Of a stretch of DNA of 35,460 bases, positions 16,327 to 25,828 are shown in pieces. The notes under the pieces were generated by a model. That model ran no database searches, was not told where the DNA came from, and worked only from the letters and a program-made list of their open reading frames with translations. The translations under genes and the position numbers were made by a program. The stretch is from Planctomycetota bacterium (GTDB taxonomy: Bacteria; Planctomycetota; Planctomycetia; Planctomycetales; Planctomycetaceae), in contig JAJRVU010000144.1 in NCBI GenBank assembly GCA_024277145.1, positions 1 to 35,460 on the forward strand, written 5' to 3'. Within the stretch, counting starts at the first letter, position 1; each line of letters starts with the position of its first letter.

Positions 16327-18045
16327 GTGCAGCTTAACAATCAAGAATTTCATGGTTTTCTGGAAGAGATAAAAGAAAAGGGATATTTATCTTATCAGCA
16401 TCTGGATCAGTTTCTTCCGGACGAAGGTGGTGATTCAACACTTGTCGATGACATTGTACTTGCACTTGATGAGCACGATATCGACCTGGTCAATATGCCA
16501 GTGATTGAAAAGAAAAAAGCTGCTCCCAAAGCAGCGAGTCAATCATCAAAGAATTCTTCCCGAACTGTTTCTGCAGTCGAAAAAGCATTCATGCACCAGG
16601 AGCGAACTGCTCTCTCTTCGCGTGATCCCATTCGAATGTATTTAAGTCAGATGGGCAATATTCCACTGCTTTCACGTGAGCGTGAAATATTTCTTGCAAA
16701 ACAGATTGAAGTTACAAGAAAACGATTTCGCCGGACTGCTCTTGAATCAGATTATGTTCTCAGGCAGACAGTTGAAACTCTCGAAAAAGTTTATACAGGG
16801 GAATTACCTTTCGAGAGAACGTTAAGAACATCTGAAACGGAAAATGTTCAGAAAGAACAAATTCTCGGACGCATGCCTCATAACCTGAATACGCTACGAG
16901 CGTTGATGGACAAAAATTGTGATGATTTCAGGTCACTTCGTTCTTCGACCTTAAGTAATGAAGAGGAAACGCTTGTACGAAATCGTATGCTGATAAGACG
17001 ACGAAAAATGGTAACTCTTTGTGAAGAATTAAGCCTGCGGACGCAGCGTTTACAGCCTATCATGAAGCGTTTTCACCAGATTACTGAAAGAATTGTCAGC
17101 CTTCAGGACCAGTTAAAAACGGGCCGGTTTCGTGGAGATGTTTCTGTTCTGACAACCGAACTGGAAGAGTTGATTCAAATGGTCAACGAATTTCCGGAAG
17201 AAGCAGTAACTCGTTCTAAAAATTTACAAGATCGGTTTGACAAATGGACCATCGCAAAGCAGCATCTCTCCGGTGGGAACTTGCGTTTGGTTGTTTCGAT
17301 TGCCAAAAAATACCGTAATCGTGGGCTCAGTTTTCTTGATCTGATTCAGGAAGGTAATGCGGGCTTGATGAGAGGCGTGGAAAAATATGAATTCCGCAGA
17401 GGGTATAAGTTTTCCACATATGCAACATGGTGGATTCGACAGGCTATTACAAGAGCCGTCGCAGACCATGCAAGAACCATTCGTATTCCGGTTCATATGT
17501 TCCAAAGCATTTCAACTTTGAAAGCAAAAGCAGAAGCCATTCGGCAGGAAACAGGACGTGATCCTGGAATTGAAGAACTGGCAGATGCTATCGGAATGAC
17601 GATTGAAGAAACCGAACGGATCATGAAAACCTGGAAACATCCTGTCAGCCTGGACATCCCGGTTGGTGAAAGTGAAGATGGATGCTTTGGTGATTTTCTT
17701 GAAGATTCCAATGGCTGTTCACCCGATCATGCAGCAACACAGAACATGCTAAAGGATAAAATTAGTCACGTTCTGAAAAGCCTGACTTATCGTGAACGGG
17801 AAATTATCAAACTTCGATATGGTCTTGGGGATGGATACAGTTACACTCTTGAGGAGACTGGACGTATTTTTAAAGTCACCCGGGAACGTATTCGCCAGAT
17901 TGAATCGAAAGCCCTCAAAAAACTTCAACATCATACTCGGTCTGATCACCTGATCGGGTTTGTTAAAGATTTGTTACCGAATGAAAGCAAAGAAGGTAAT
18001 GAAGAGGAAACAAAATCAGAAACGACCACTGCATTAGCAGGATGA
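16327..18045 (+). CDS. rpoD: Primary sigma factor (sigma-70, RpoD/SigA type)
   Basis: Housekeeping sigma subunit of RNA polymerase, 572 residues from the GTG chosen by its ribosome site. Domains in order: region 1.1-like helices (about 5-57), a basic linker, region 1.2 ([26 protein letters not shown], about 100-125), a non-conserved insertion (about 140-300), regions 2.1-2.4 ([18 protein letters not shown] through [20 protein letters not shown], about 316-391), region 3 (about 395-450) and region 4 with the helix-turn-helix ([24 protein letters not shown], about 507-530). The region 2.4/3.0 sequence RTIRIPVHM is the hallmark of primary sigma factors. A strong terminator follows at once. The acidic C-terminal tail after residue 550 is unremarkable. 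The unusually long non-coding region upstream hints at complex control. Confidence 0.95.
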   Translation: MQLNNQEFHGFLEEIKEKGYLSYQHLDQFLPDEGGDSTLVDDIVLALDEHDIDLVNMPVIEKKKAAPKAASQSSKNSSRTVSAVEKAFMHQERTALSSRDPIRMYLSQMGNIPLLSREREIFLAKQIEVTRKRFRRTALESDYVLRQTVETLEKVYTGELPFERTLRTSETENVQKEQILGRMPHNLNTLRALMDKNCDDFRSLRSSTLSNEEETLVRNRMLIRRRKMVTLCEELSLRTQRLQPIMKRFHQITERIVSLQDQLKTGRFRGDVSVLTTELEELIQMVNEFPEEAVTRSKNLQDRFDKWTIAKQHLSGGNLRLVVSIAKKYRNRGLSFLDLIQEGNAGLMRGVEKYEFRRGYKFSTYATWWIRQAITRAVADHARTIRIPVHMFQSISTLKAKAEAIRQETGRDPGIEELADAIGMTIEETERIMKTWKHPVSLDIPVGESEDGCFGDFLEDSNGCSPDHAATQNMLKDKISHVLKSLTYREREIIKLRYGLGDGYSYTLEETGRIFKVTRERIRQIESKALKKLQHHTRSDHLIGFVKDLLPNESKEGNEEETKSETTTALAG

Positions 18046-18080
18046 TTCTTTTCAGGATCATTTTAACCTGAATTCAAAAT

Positions 18081-18114
18081 GCTATCGAGGAGATTCTCTT
18101 CGGTAGCTTTTTTT
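18081..18114 (+). terminator. Rho-independent terminator after rpoD
   Basis: Twelve-base-pair stem (with two G-T pairs) from 18081 to 18107, GCTATCGAGGAG pairing with CTCTTCGGTAGC around a 3-base loop, followed by seven T (18108-18114). It lies 35 bases after the sigma-factor stop. Confidence 0.93.
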
Positions 18115-18440
18115 ATGCTTTCATGGCATAGATATACGATTTTTTTCAATACAAAGCATAGTTGATTTGGAAACCTTGAATAATGTGATAACGCTTTAAA
18201 CCATTGTTATTTATTGCAATTATCATTAAATTGAACTTAAGATTCTCGAGTATGACCTTTAAGTTTATGGGGGAATCTAATTTATCCCGTTCGGCATCCT
18301 TTTAAATGATTTCAGGGCGGGTATAATTTTCAGGGTTCTGCTTGAAGAACTGTATCTTAAAAATAAATAATGTTTGCAGGTGTTATCGCCTGTAATGATA
18401 AAAATACAAAATTGAACTTTCGATTAAGGGGAAATTAAAG
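18115..18440 (+). other. Intergenic region upstream of fabI
   Basis: About 325 AT-rich bases without a gene. A TATAAT hexamer preceded by GGG lies at 18322-18327, about 115 bases before fabI; no good -35 element is seen at the proper distance, so it is only a candidate -10 box. No convincing riboswitch or strong hairpin. Confidence 0.4.
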
Positions 18441-19241
18441 ATGGGTTTGTTTGAAGGTAAAAAGGGACTAATTTTTGGAATTGCAAACGATCATTCCATA
18501 GCCTGGGCGATTACAGAGCAGCTTCACAAAGAAGGTGCTGAGATGGGTTTCACTCATCTTCCAGATAAAAACCCGGAACGTCCTCGAATGGAACGACGCT
18601 TGAAAAAACTTGTTGAACCATTTGCAAAAATCATGATGCCTTGTGATGTGACAAAAGATGAAGATCTTGATGCCGTCTTTGCAGAAGCGAAAAACGTTTT
18701 TGGTGAAATTGATTTTGTCCTGCATTCTGTAGCTTATGCACCAATTGATGATCTGAAAGGTCCCGTTTATGATGTCAGTCGGGATGGCTTTAAACTGTCT
18801 ATGGAAATCAGCGTTTATAGTTTATTAAGTATTGCAGGTCGCGCAAAAGAAATTCTCAAGCCGGGGGGAAGTATTCTTACAATGACCTACCTCGGGGGCG
18901 AAAAAGTCATTCCGGGATACAATGTAATGGGAATTTGTAAGTCTGCATTAGAAAGCAGCATGGAATATCTTGCCCATGAATTGGGACCAGAAGGAATTCG
19001 AGTGAATGCCTTGAGTGCAGGTCCGTTGAAAACTTTGAGTTCAGCTGCTGTTGGCGAGTTTGATAAAATGGTTCAACTTTATTCATCATTTTCCCCCATG
19101 CGTCGAAACATCACTCCGGAAGAAGTCGGAAAAATGGGCATGATGATGCTCAGTGATTACAGCAGTGGAATGACAGGAGAAATTGTTCACGTTGACGCTG
19201 GTTATCACATCATGGGCGCTCCTCCTGAAAGCTTGCACTAG
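18441..19241 (+). CDS. fabI: Enoyl-[acyl-carrier-protein] reductase, FabI type
   Basis: NADH-dependent reduction of trans-2-enoyl-ACP, the last step of each fatty acid elongation cycle; cytoplasmic tetramer in the family. Length 266 residues is typical. The divergent SDR signature is complete: glycine-rich start [12 protein letters not shown] (13-24), cofactor-site block [10 protein letters not shown] (68-77), HSVAYAP (95-101), and the catalytic Y150 and Y160-x6-K167 in [19 protein letters not shown]. The C-terminus keeps [15 protein letters not shown] (190-204) and [15 protein letters not shown] lies nine bases before the ATG. The gene stands alone with its own upstream region. FabI is the target of triclosan-type inhibitors in other bacteria. 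Confidence 0.95.
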   Translation: MGLFEGKKGLIFGIANDHSIAWAITEQLHKEGAEMGFTHLPDKNPERPRMERRLKKLVEPFAKIMMPCDVTKDEDLDAVFAEAKNVFGEIDFVLHSVAYAPIDDLKGPVYDVSRDGFKLSMEISVYSLLSIAGRAKEILKPGGSILTMTYLGGEKVIPGYNVMGICKSALESSMEYLAHELGPEGIRVNALSAGPLKTLSSAAVGEFDKMVQLYSSFSPMRRNITPEEVGKMGMMMLSDYSSGMTGEIVHVDAGYHIMGAPPESLH

Positions 19242-19293
19242 ACCGACTGTATTAAATTTTATTAATACATCACAACCGCTTGAATAGCCGCAA

Positions 19294-19363
19294 GTAGGGT
19301 CTGCTGTGCAGACCATTGATTATATCGAAACGTTTAAATTTCGGTCTGCACAGCAGACCCTAC
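19294..19363. repeat. Nested palindromic repeat: 21-bp perfect inverted arms
   Basis: Two perfect 21-base inverted arms (19294-19314 and 19343-19363), separated by 28 AT-rich bases. Each arm is itself almost fully palindromic: GGTCTGC-TGT-GCAGACC forms a 7-bp stem with a 3-base loop. The element can therefore fold as one long cruciform-type stem or as two small hairpins. It lies between fabI and the Nudix gene, and is more GC-rich than its surroundings. It looks like a REP-type or non-autonomous mobile repeat; a role as fabI terminator is possible but no T-run follows. Confidence 0.85.
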
Positions 19364-19397
19364 AAATTTTATATTGTGGGTGATCTTAATAACGGAA

Positions 19398-19796
19398 ATG
19401 GGAAAGCCTCTTCAAAAAATCGCGATTGCCATCCTTGAACAAGATGGACGTTACCTACTGGGAACCCGGCAGGCAGGAACTCACCTTGCTGGCAAAACGG
19501 AATTCCCAGGAGGAAAATGCGAATCGGGGGAATCGATTCAGGACTGTCTTGTTCGGGAATCTTTAGAAGAGGCTGGAATCGACATTATTCCCGTCGTAGA
19601 ATTTTATCGAACTCAGCATTCATATTCTCATGCAGATGTCGATTTGCATTTCTGGATATGTAAACCGGCCGATCAGAATTGTACGATTATAGATTCCCAT
19701 TTCTGGGTTTCTGCATCGGAATTATCGCAATATTCATTTCCTGAAGCGAATCAGCCAGTCATTGAAAAACTGGTCGCGCGAAATCGTTCTTTATAA
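19398..19796 (+). CDS. Nudix hydrolase, MutT-like
   Basis: Hydrolyses nucleoside diphosphate-linked substrates; the MutT branch cleans oxidised dGTP from the pool. Chosen start is the ATG at 19398, giving 132 residues and beginning at KPLQKIAIAIL as in MutT proteins; a TTG at 19374 in frame is less likely. The full Nudix box is present (GGKCESGESIQDCLVRESLEEAG, fitting Gx5Ex7REUxEExGU), so the metal-binding glutamates are intact. The preceding FPGGK and upstream GTRQAG-x-HLAGKTEFPGG block is typical for MutT. The HSYSHADVDLHFWIC strand region also fits. No ribosome site stronger than CGGAA. Exact substrate not determinable. Confidence 0.85.
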   Translation: MGKPLQKIAIAILEQDGRYLLGTRQAGTHLAGKTEFPGGKCESGESIQDCLVRESLEEAGIDIIPVVEFYRTQHSYSHADVDLHFWICKPADQNCTIIDSHFWVSASELSQYSFPEANQPVIEKLVARNRSL

Positions 19797-19815
19797 TTTA
19801 TGAAATGAAGATAGA

Positions 19816-20505
19816 TTAATTAATGGGAACAGTTAATTGTTCTCCATTATTTGCCGGCGTAAAATTCAGGATATACGGAACTGCAATGTCGCCCCATTCT
19901 TCCGGGCCGGGGAATTTTTCTGCAGATTCGCCAAAACAAATTTGAAGCATGTCTGTATTTATGATTCCGGGGTTTAACGGAATCGCAGCCATTCCTTCGG
20001 GTAGTTCCATTGCCAATGCCAATGTCATTCCTTCCACGCCCCATTTGGATCCACAATACGGCGCAACATTGGGTGAAACATTTCGTCCCCATCCGGAAGA
20101 GAGGTTAATTATAATTCCGTTCTGTTTTTCAATCATCGCAGGAACAAAATGGCGAATGGTATTCGCAATACCATCCAGATTCACTTTCATTACCTGTGAA
20201 AATTCTTCGCTCGTGATTTCCCAGAGAGGCTTGGACGGATTCATCGCAGCTGCATTATTGATGAGAAGGTCAGGAGCACCATACTGCTCAAGAACACTCT
20301 CAGCCCAGTTCTTCACGGAAGAACAATCGGTAATATCAACTGCATCAAAGCGATGTTGTGGATTGTATTTGTTATTCAATTCATCAATCAAGTCCTGGGA
20401 TCGACCGCAGCCAATGATGGTATGGCCACATTCAATGAAACCCTCCACTAAAGTTCGGCCCAGACCTTTTGTGCAGCCTGTTAAAACAATAATTTTATCG
20501 TCCAT
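19816..20505 (-). CDS. Short-chain dehydrogenase/reductase (classical SDR)
   Basis: NAD(P)-dependent oxidoreductase of 229 residues. Motifs: TGCTKGLG nucleotide-binding turn (9-16), DITD (57-60), NNAA (83-86), catalytic serine within NLSSG (134-138), and Y150-x3-K154 in YCGSKW. C-terminal PGIINTDM is the usual post-catalytic loop. The absence of an acidic residue at the end of the second strand and presence of GCGRS favours NADP, but this is inference. The gene is convergent with the Nudix gene (19 bases) and divergent from the carboxyltransferase gene. Substrate unknown. Confidence 0.88.
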   Translation of the reverse strand: MDDKIIVLTGCTKGLGRTLVEGFIECGHTIIGCGRSQDLIDELNNKYNPQHRFDAVDITDCSSVKNWAESVLEQYGAPDLLINNAAAMNPSKPLWEITSEEFSQVMKVNLDGIANTIRHFVPAMIEKQNGIIINLSSGWGRNVSPNVAPYCGSKWGVEGMTLALAMELPEGMAAIPLNPGIINTDMLQICFGESAEKFPGPEEWGDIAVPYILNFTPANNGEQLTVPIN

Positions 20506-20809
20506 TTTATCTCTTTCTGAAACCTGAATATCATTGACTCAATATGTGGTATCAAAGAAAATTCAGGTTGTTGTGATCTGCTTTACATTTCAATATAGGC
20601 AGGAATGTATCATTTTAAAAATGTTCGTGAAGGGAAATAAGCACCGATAAGATTTTTCTGATCAACGTTTTAAGTTCCAGTTTTGCCATTTATTCTGTAC
20701 AATAAGGTACTATATACCGTATTAGATTGAATCAAAAATAATTTGACATCATACACGGGATGAATAAATAATTCTTCCGTGGTGAATAAACTCAATTGAA
20801 AATAAACAA
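20506..20809. promoter_or_regulatory. Divergent promoter region with a TTGACA element
   Basis: About 300 bases between the SDR and the carboxyltransferase gene. On the plus strand TTGACA (20743-20748) stands 18 bases before AATAAT (20767-20772), a fair sigma-70-like promoter about 40 bases upstream of the carboxyltransferase start. No gene or strong structure otherwise. Confidence 0.4.
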
Positions 20810-22429
20810 ATGAATCAACATGCGAACGAAGAGTGGGACACAATTCTGAGTGAATTCCGCAGTCAGTGTGAGCAGATTTTTCTCGGTGGTGGAGAAAAAA
20901 ATATTGAAAAACAGCATAAGAAAAACCGGTTAACCGCTCGCGAACGGATTAGTTCCTTAATTGATAATGGAACTCGCTTCTTTGAACTCGGCCGATGGTC
21001 TGCCTGGAATATGTACATGGAATGGGGAGGGGCTCCCTCTGCAGGAGTTGTTTGCGGAATTGGAACAGTCTCCGGTCGCCAAATTTTAATCGTAGCAAAT
21101 GATGCAACCGTGAAGGCAGGAGCGTTTTTCCCTGCAACCTGTAAAAAATTATTACGGGCACAACGAATTGCAATGGTGAACCATCTACCGGTTGTTTATC
21201 TTGTTGATTCCGCTGGTGTTTTCCTTCCATTACAAGAAGAAATATTTCCTGACGAAGATGACTTCGGTCGCATATTCAGAAATAATTCTGTGATGTCAGC
21301 AGAAGGGATTCCTCAGATTGCTGCTATTATGGGAAATTGCGTTGCAGGTGGCGGATATCTTCCGGTGCTTTGCGATAAATTGGTGATGACAGAAGGTTCA
21401 GGACTTTACCTTGCAGGTCCAGCACTCGTAAAAAGTTCTATCGGACAGGAAGTTGATCATGAAGAATTAGGGGGAGCAGAAATGCACGCCTCAATCAGCG
21501 GGACCATTGATTTTAAAGAAGCGGATGATCCTGCTGCCATTGATCGATTAAGAAAACTAATCGATACAATTCCCAAAAATCATATCGATTCCCGATTCAG
21601 ACGAGATAAATCGGTTAAGCCAAATAAATCATCAGAAGAACTACTTTCCATTCTGACTCCCGATCCACAAAAACAGTATGAAGTTCGCGATCTTCTGGAT
21701 TGCATCGTTGATGCAGATAGTTTTCAGGAATACAAAGCAGATTATGGCAAAACATTAGTTTGTGGCTATGCTCGCATTGGGGGTTTCAGTATCGGGATTA
21801 TCGCCAATCAACATCATCCCGAAAAGACGCCGAAGTCCGGACTTCAATTTGGTGGAGTAATTTACCACGAGGGAGCAGATAAAGCTGCTCGATTTGTGAT
21901 GGATTGTAACCAGACATGGACTCCGATTATTTTTATTCAGGATGTTTATGGTTTTATGGTCGGACGAGATTCCGAACAAGCAGGAATCATCCGATCCGGT
22001 GCCAAACTGGTTAATGCAATTTCAAACAGCCGGGTTCCAAAAATCACTCTAATTACCGGCGGTAGTTATGGTGCAGGGAATTATGCCCTTTGTGGCAAAG
22101 CTTTTGATCCAAGATTTATCTACGCCTGGCCAACGGGAAAATACGCCGTCATGGGTTCCAATCAAGCTGCAAAAACAGTGTTGGATATCACAATTTCAGC
22201 CATGAAACGTGCAGGTAAAACACCTGATGCAGAAGAGCTGGAAGAATTGAGAACCCAAATCGTAGATTCCTACGAAGAAAAAACAGATATCCGTTACGCA
22301 GCTGCCCGAGGTTGGGTGGATGAAATCATTGAACCCACAGAAACCAGAACAATTCTCATTGAATCACTCAAAGCATGCACGCGAGTGGCTGATGAACGAC
22401 CATTCTGCGGCGGTGTCTATCAGGTTTGA
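20810..22429 (+). CDS. Acyl-CoA carboxylase carboxyltransferase (beta) subunit
   Basis: Transfers the carboxyl group from biotin to an acyl-CoA; length of 539 residues fits propionyl-/methylcrotonyl-/geranyl-CoA carboxylase beta subunits. N-terminal HKKNRLTARERISSLIDNG (about 36-54) is the family's start. The first crotonase-like half has VVYLVDSAGVFLPLQEEIFP (about 127-146) and GNCVAGGGYLPVLCD (about 175-189); the second half has FIQDVYGFMVGRDSEQAGIIRSGAKLV (about 374-400) and ITGGSYGAGNYALCG (about 411-425). The LPLQ-x-E-x-FPDE-x-DFGRIF block is closest in my reading to methylcrotonyl-CoA carboxylase beta. A biotin carboxylase/biotin carrier partner is not in the window, which is unusual for a leucine-degradation operon. 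Substrate remains open. Confidence 0.9.
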   Translation: MNQHANEEWDTILSEFRSQCEQIFLGGGEKNIEKQHKKNRLTARERISSLIDNGTRFFELGRWSAWNMYMEWGGAPSAGVVCGIGTVSGRQILIVANDATVKAGAFFPATCKKLLRAQRIAMVNHLPVVYLVDSAGVFLPLQEEIFPDEDDFGRIFRNNSVMSAEGIPQIAAIMGNCVAGGGYLPVLCDKLVMTEGSGLYLAGPALVKSSIGQEVDHEELGGAEMHASISGTIDFKEADDPAAIDRLRKLIDTIPKNHIDSRFRRDKSVKPNKSSEELLSILTPDPQKQYEVRDLLDCIVDADSFQEYKADYGKTLVCGYARIGGFSIGIIANQHHPEKTPKSGLQFGGVIYHEGADKAARFVMDCNQTWTPIIFIQDVYGFMVGRDSEQAGIIRSGAKLVNAISNSRVPKITLITGGSYGAGNYALCGKAFDPRFIYAWPTGKYAVMGSNQAAKTVLDITISAMKRAGKTPDAEELEELRTQIVDSYEEKTDIRYAAARGWVDEIIEPTETRTILIESLKACTRVADERPFCGGVYQV

Positions 22430-22451
22430 TTCGCAGAATTAATTTTCTGAA

Positions 22452-23393
22452 CTATTTCGATACAGATTCAGTTGGCCGTTTTGTTTTCGGAAGAGGGTTA
22501 TCCGAACCGGGGATAACATTCAATAATTGTTTTCCTTCAATCGTGGGGCACCAATATTGTTCAATGTGCTCCACGACCAATTCCGTTCCTCTGGTATGAC
22601 TGACGTAAGGATATTCTCTGGGATCGTACATGGAATCAGTCAGGTCTCTGCAGAGAACAACATTCATTTTCAGGTTTACCATCTGTCGAATCCCAAACGG
22701 TCTTCCTAATACACACATGTTCGTGTGCACTCCCATCAAGACCACATTTTTAATTCCATGCTCCTGACAATAATTATAGACTTCCTGTCCGCTGTCGCTG
22801 ATTCCATCGTAGCCGGTGATGACAATTTTGTCATTTTGCTTCGAAAATTGTCGGACTGCTGGTCCTACAACAGGATCGTCACAGGAGCAGTTTGATGTAT
22901 CCACTGGCATTGGTGGTTCATTATCTGGCTCAAGGTGACACCATTTATTTAATGGGAAAGGAGGTTTGCTTTGTTTAGCCTGAATCATTCTTAAGCGGTA
23001 AGGTGTTTTGGCATAAACGTCCATGCAACCACTCGGGGAATGAATAATCATCACTCCTCTTGAGCGAGCACGAGTAATCACTTTATTCATATACGGTGCC
23101 ATCACACCAACTCGATGAGCTGCAGCCTTACAAAAATGGCCATCCCACATGTCACAAATAATGATGATTGTTTCAGATGCTTTCCATTTCAAGACTTTGT
23201 TTTTAGAAATGATTTTGCCTTCTTGATTTTTTTCACGGTATCTCGCTTCGAAAGAATAAACTCCCGGCACAACTGGGCGGTTTGAAATTTTGGGATCACT
23301 TTTCTTTGATGTGTCTGGCTCTAATCCATTCACATATGTAAACGAAGATAAAACAAGTGCCAGAAAAAGCACTGTTGAAAATGATTTTTTCAT
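22452..23393 (-). CDS. Secreted isochorismatase-like cysteine hydrolase
   Basis: Exported member of the isochorismatase-like hydrolase fold, 313 residues from ATG 23393. This start has a GGGG-containing site upstream and begins a clear signal peptide (MKKSFSTVLFLALVLSS); an earlier in-frame start at 23459 would precede it with 22 polar residues. The family's triad is visible: D81 in IICDMWDGHFC, K189 in NDKIVITG and C227 in MGVHTNMCV. The insertion around residues 120-180, with paired cysteines (NCSCDDP), is unlike short cytoplasmic nicotinamidases and supports life outside the cytoplasm. The family acts on amides or esters such as isochorismate, nicotinamide and N-carbamoyl compounds; the substrate here is unknown. 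Convergent with the carboxyltransferase gene. Confidence 0.87.
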   Translation of the reverse strand: MKKSFSTVLFLALVLSSFTYVNGLEPDTSKKSDPKISNRPVVPGVYSFEARYREKNQEGKIISKNKVLKWKASETIIIICDMWDGHFCKAAAHRVGVMAPYMNKVITRARSRGVMIIHSPSGCMDVYAKTPYRLRMIQAKQSKPPFPLNKWCHLEPDNEPPMPVDTSNCSCDDPVVGPAVRQFSKQNDKIVITGYDGISDSGQEVYNYCQEHGIKNVVLMGVHTNMCVLGRPFGIRQMVNLKMNVVLCRDLTDSMYDPREYPYVSHTRGTELVVEHIEQYWCPTIEGKQLLNVIPGSDNPLPKTKRPTESVSK

Positions 23394-23755
23394 TGTTGCC
23401 CCAGTGTAGAAATATTGTGGAGTGTTAAAAAATGGTGGTTGATACCGATAATCCATCAATATTAAATCAAAAACGGGTCATCTAATCAAGTATTCCCCTC
23501 AACTCTGTCGTCTTGGAATTCCTACTAGACATATACGTAAGCCTCTACGATGTAACATCTTATACATTATTTAATCTCTTTGAAGAGAAATAGTTTCTAA
23601 ATATAGAGCTTTTAATTCACGCCTCACAATCGTCATAACCGATAGATTTTAACATGTGCGGAGAGACCGCATATTGGGATCGGCATTGGTTTCAAATCAA
23701 GCTGATTCTGGTGATCCAAATTTTTATGATTTTCATCTTCTTAAAGGAGCGAGAA
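23394..23755. other. Divergent intergenic region upstream of the DUF11 gene
   Basis: About 360 AT-rich bases between the isochorismatase-like gene and the DUF11 gene. The DUF11 frame is open upstream to 23654, but there it encodes a hydrophobic stretch before the proper signal peptide. AAAGGAG at 23743-23749 fixes the DUF11 start. No convincing promoter or RNA. Confidence 0.45.
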
Positions 23756-25828
23756 ATGCGCAATCGATTTGCCATTCTCATCGGCTGTGGAACCGTTGTT
23801 TTATTCTTTGGTGTCGGATTTGCTGCAGATGATCTGAGTCCGTTCGATACAGGTCTACCGGTCAAATCTTTAAAACGAGGGTCAGTCCCAAAAACTAATC
23901 TGACTTTAGAAGAAAAGAAAAGCAATCTCGATCAATTCGACAAACTTCTTTTCGGGGAATTGGATACGGTTGATGAAGAATTGAATTCACTTCCTCCTTC
24001 TGCTCGGCTTAAAAAAATCAAGAAGCATGATTTTATTAAAAGAGCATCAAGTAAAAAACAGAAAACGGTTACGAAACCAAAACAGGCAAGGCACAAAAAA
24101 CATTCAGTAGTCCAGGCTGGTTTTGAAAAATCAACTTCTAAGAAGAAGACAGGTATCGTACAAGTCGCTGGTCCGGGAGATAGTGATTCTCCATTCAGTT
24201 TACCAGATGAACTTCTAACAAACGATTCAGAAGGCACTGATACTGCTGAAGATGATGAATCACCACTGATCCTGTTATTACCCAAAAATAACAAGAATGA
24301 AAATCGGACTGTAGAGACTATCGAATTAAAAAATGACAATAATGAACTCCTTGAGTTATCTCAAGATGAGGTTGAAGAATTAGAAGAGATTGAAGATTTA
24401 GAAAATGTCAAAACCGAATTAGTTAGAACTGAATCGGCTTCGCAGGATTTTCCAATTGTTGGTACAGGAGTGCAAAATTCTTCTGTATCGCTACATTGGA
24501 CAAAAATATCTGCTGTAAATATAGGACAGGAATGTAAATGTGAGCTTGTTGTAAAGAATACAGGCAAAACATTAGTGCGAAATATTGATGTTGATGCGTT
24601 CTTCCCAAAAACACTAAGACTGGTTGGCGTGAAACCACAACCGGTTGATCATAACGACCACCTAACCTGGAATTTTGATTCACTCACGCCGGGACAGGAA
24701 GAACGAATTCAAATTCAAATGATACCTTCCCAAAAAGGCGATCTTGGAACAACTGCTTTTGTTCGCTACACAGGTGCAGCTTCTGGTTCTTACGATGTAC
24801 GGGAACCAAAACTTACCCTGTCAATGAAAGGAACAGATAAAGCCATTGTAGGAGAGCTTGCGTCCCAGATAATCGTTGTCACAAATGAAGGCGATGGAGT
24901 TGCAACAGATGTGACTGTGCAGGCAATAATCCCTGAAGGGCTTGAGCATGTTCGAGGAAAAAAACTGACTCTTGAATTAGGTTCACTGGAACCGGGTGAA
25001 ACTCGAAATGTTCGGCTTTCTCTCGAAGCAGTTCAAGGGGGAGATCAAACAATTCAAGTCAAAGCAAAAGCGAATGCAATTCCAGTCCAGACAATCTCAG
25101 CGAATGTGACTGTTGTTGCTCCTAATCTTCAAGTTGAAGTGGAAGGTCCCGGGCTTCGGTATGTCGGAAGAAAAGCACAGTACAAAATACATGCTTCTAA
25201 TGATGGCCAGGGAATTTCCAATAATGTAAGAGTTATTTATAACATTCCTGAAGGGTTTAAATTTATCCGAGCTGACCGTGGTGGAAAATATGATGAAGTT
25301 TCCAATACCGTTCAATGGTTTATCGGGCGACTGGAATCTGAAGATACTCGTCAGGTTCGGATCGAATTGTTAGCGGAAACTCCGGGAGAATTTACTCACC
25401 AGATTGCTGCTTTATCCGAAAATGGAAATCGTGCTGAAGCAGAACTGGAAACATCTGTTGAAGGAACAGCTTCGCTTGTTCTGGAAATCATTGATCTGGA
25501 TGATCCGGTAGAAGTTGGTTCTGAAACAGCTTATGAAGTCCGAATTAAGAATGAAGGATCAGCTGTTGCAAAGGATGTTGCCTTAACATGTGAAATGCCC
25601 GAAGGACTGAGTCTTCTCGAAGCAAAAGGGCCAACAGATTTCCGAAATGCGGATGGAAACCTCATCTTCAAAGCTGTCTCTGAATTACAACCCGGAAAAA
25701 CAGCTCTCTATCGGATTCATGTCAAAGGGAGCGAAGCTGGAAACAAACGGTTCCGAGTTAAGCTTATGAGTGAATCGATTGAGGAACCACTCATCTTTGA
25801 AGAACTGACGAAATTCTACGCAGAATAA
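23756..25828 (+). CDS. Exported protein with four DUF11/CARDB-like repeats
   Basis: Surface or periplasmic protein of 690 residues. The start is ATG 23756, six bases after AAAGGAG, and begins the signal peptide (about 1-23, cleavage near GFA-ADD). Residues 25-235 are low-complexity: first a lysine-rich stretch, then a strongly acidic one (EVEELEEIEDLENVKTE near 205-220). Four immunoglobulin-like DUF11 repeats follow at about 242-345, 350-447, 452-560 and 565-690, each with a strand pattern of the form VxVKNTGxxxVRNIDVxxFFPxxL and LxPGQ/ExR. Such repeats build adhesive or structural envelope proteins and are abundant in planctomycetes. No anchor or catalytic domain is visible. A good terminator follows about 175 bases later. 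Confidence 0.88.
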   Translation: MRNRFAILIGCGTVVLFFGVGFAADDLSPFDTGLPVKSLKRGSVPKTNLTLEEKKSNLDQFDKLLFGELDTVDEELNSLPPSARLKKIKKHDFIKRASSKKQKTVTKPKQARHKKHSVVQAGFEKSTSKKKTGIVQVAGPGDSDSPFSLPDELLTNDSEGTDTAEDDESPLILLLPKNNKNENRTVETIELKNDNNELLELSQDEVEELEEIEDLENVKTELVRTESASQDFPIVGTGVQNSSVSLHWTKISAVNIGQECKCELVVKNTGKTLVRNIDVDAFFPKTLRLVGVKPQPVDHNDHLTWNFDSLTPGQEERIQIQMIPSQKGDLGTTAFVRYTGAASGSYDVREPKLTLSMKGTDKAIVGELASQIIVVTNEGDGVATDVTVQAIIPEGLEHVRGKKLTLELGSLEPGETRNVRLSLEAVQGGDQTIQVKAKANAIPVQTISANVTVVAPNLQVEVEGPGLRYVGRKAQYKIHASNDGQGISNNVRVIYNIPEGFKFIRADRGGKYDEVSNTVQWFIGRLESEDTRQVRIELLAETPGEFTHQIAALSENGNRAEAELETSVEGTASLVLEIIDLDDPVEVGSETAYEVRIKNEGSAVAKDVALTCEMPEGLSLLEAKGPTDFRNADGNLIFKAVSELQPGKTALYRIHVKGSEAGNKRFRVKLMSESIEEPLIFEELTKFYAE

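Noticed and set aside
19294-19363. Simple rho-independent terminator of fabI
   Set aside because: No T-run follows either arm, and the double-level symmetry is not needed for termination; termination not excluded but not the best reading.
23654-23755. N-terminal extension of the DUF11 protein
   Set aside because: The extension precedes a perfect signal peptide and the AAAGGAG site; 23756 is the likely start.
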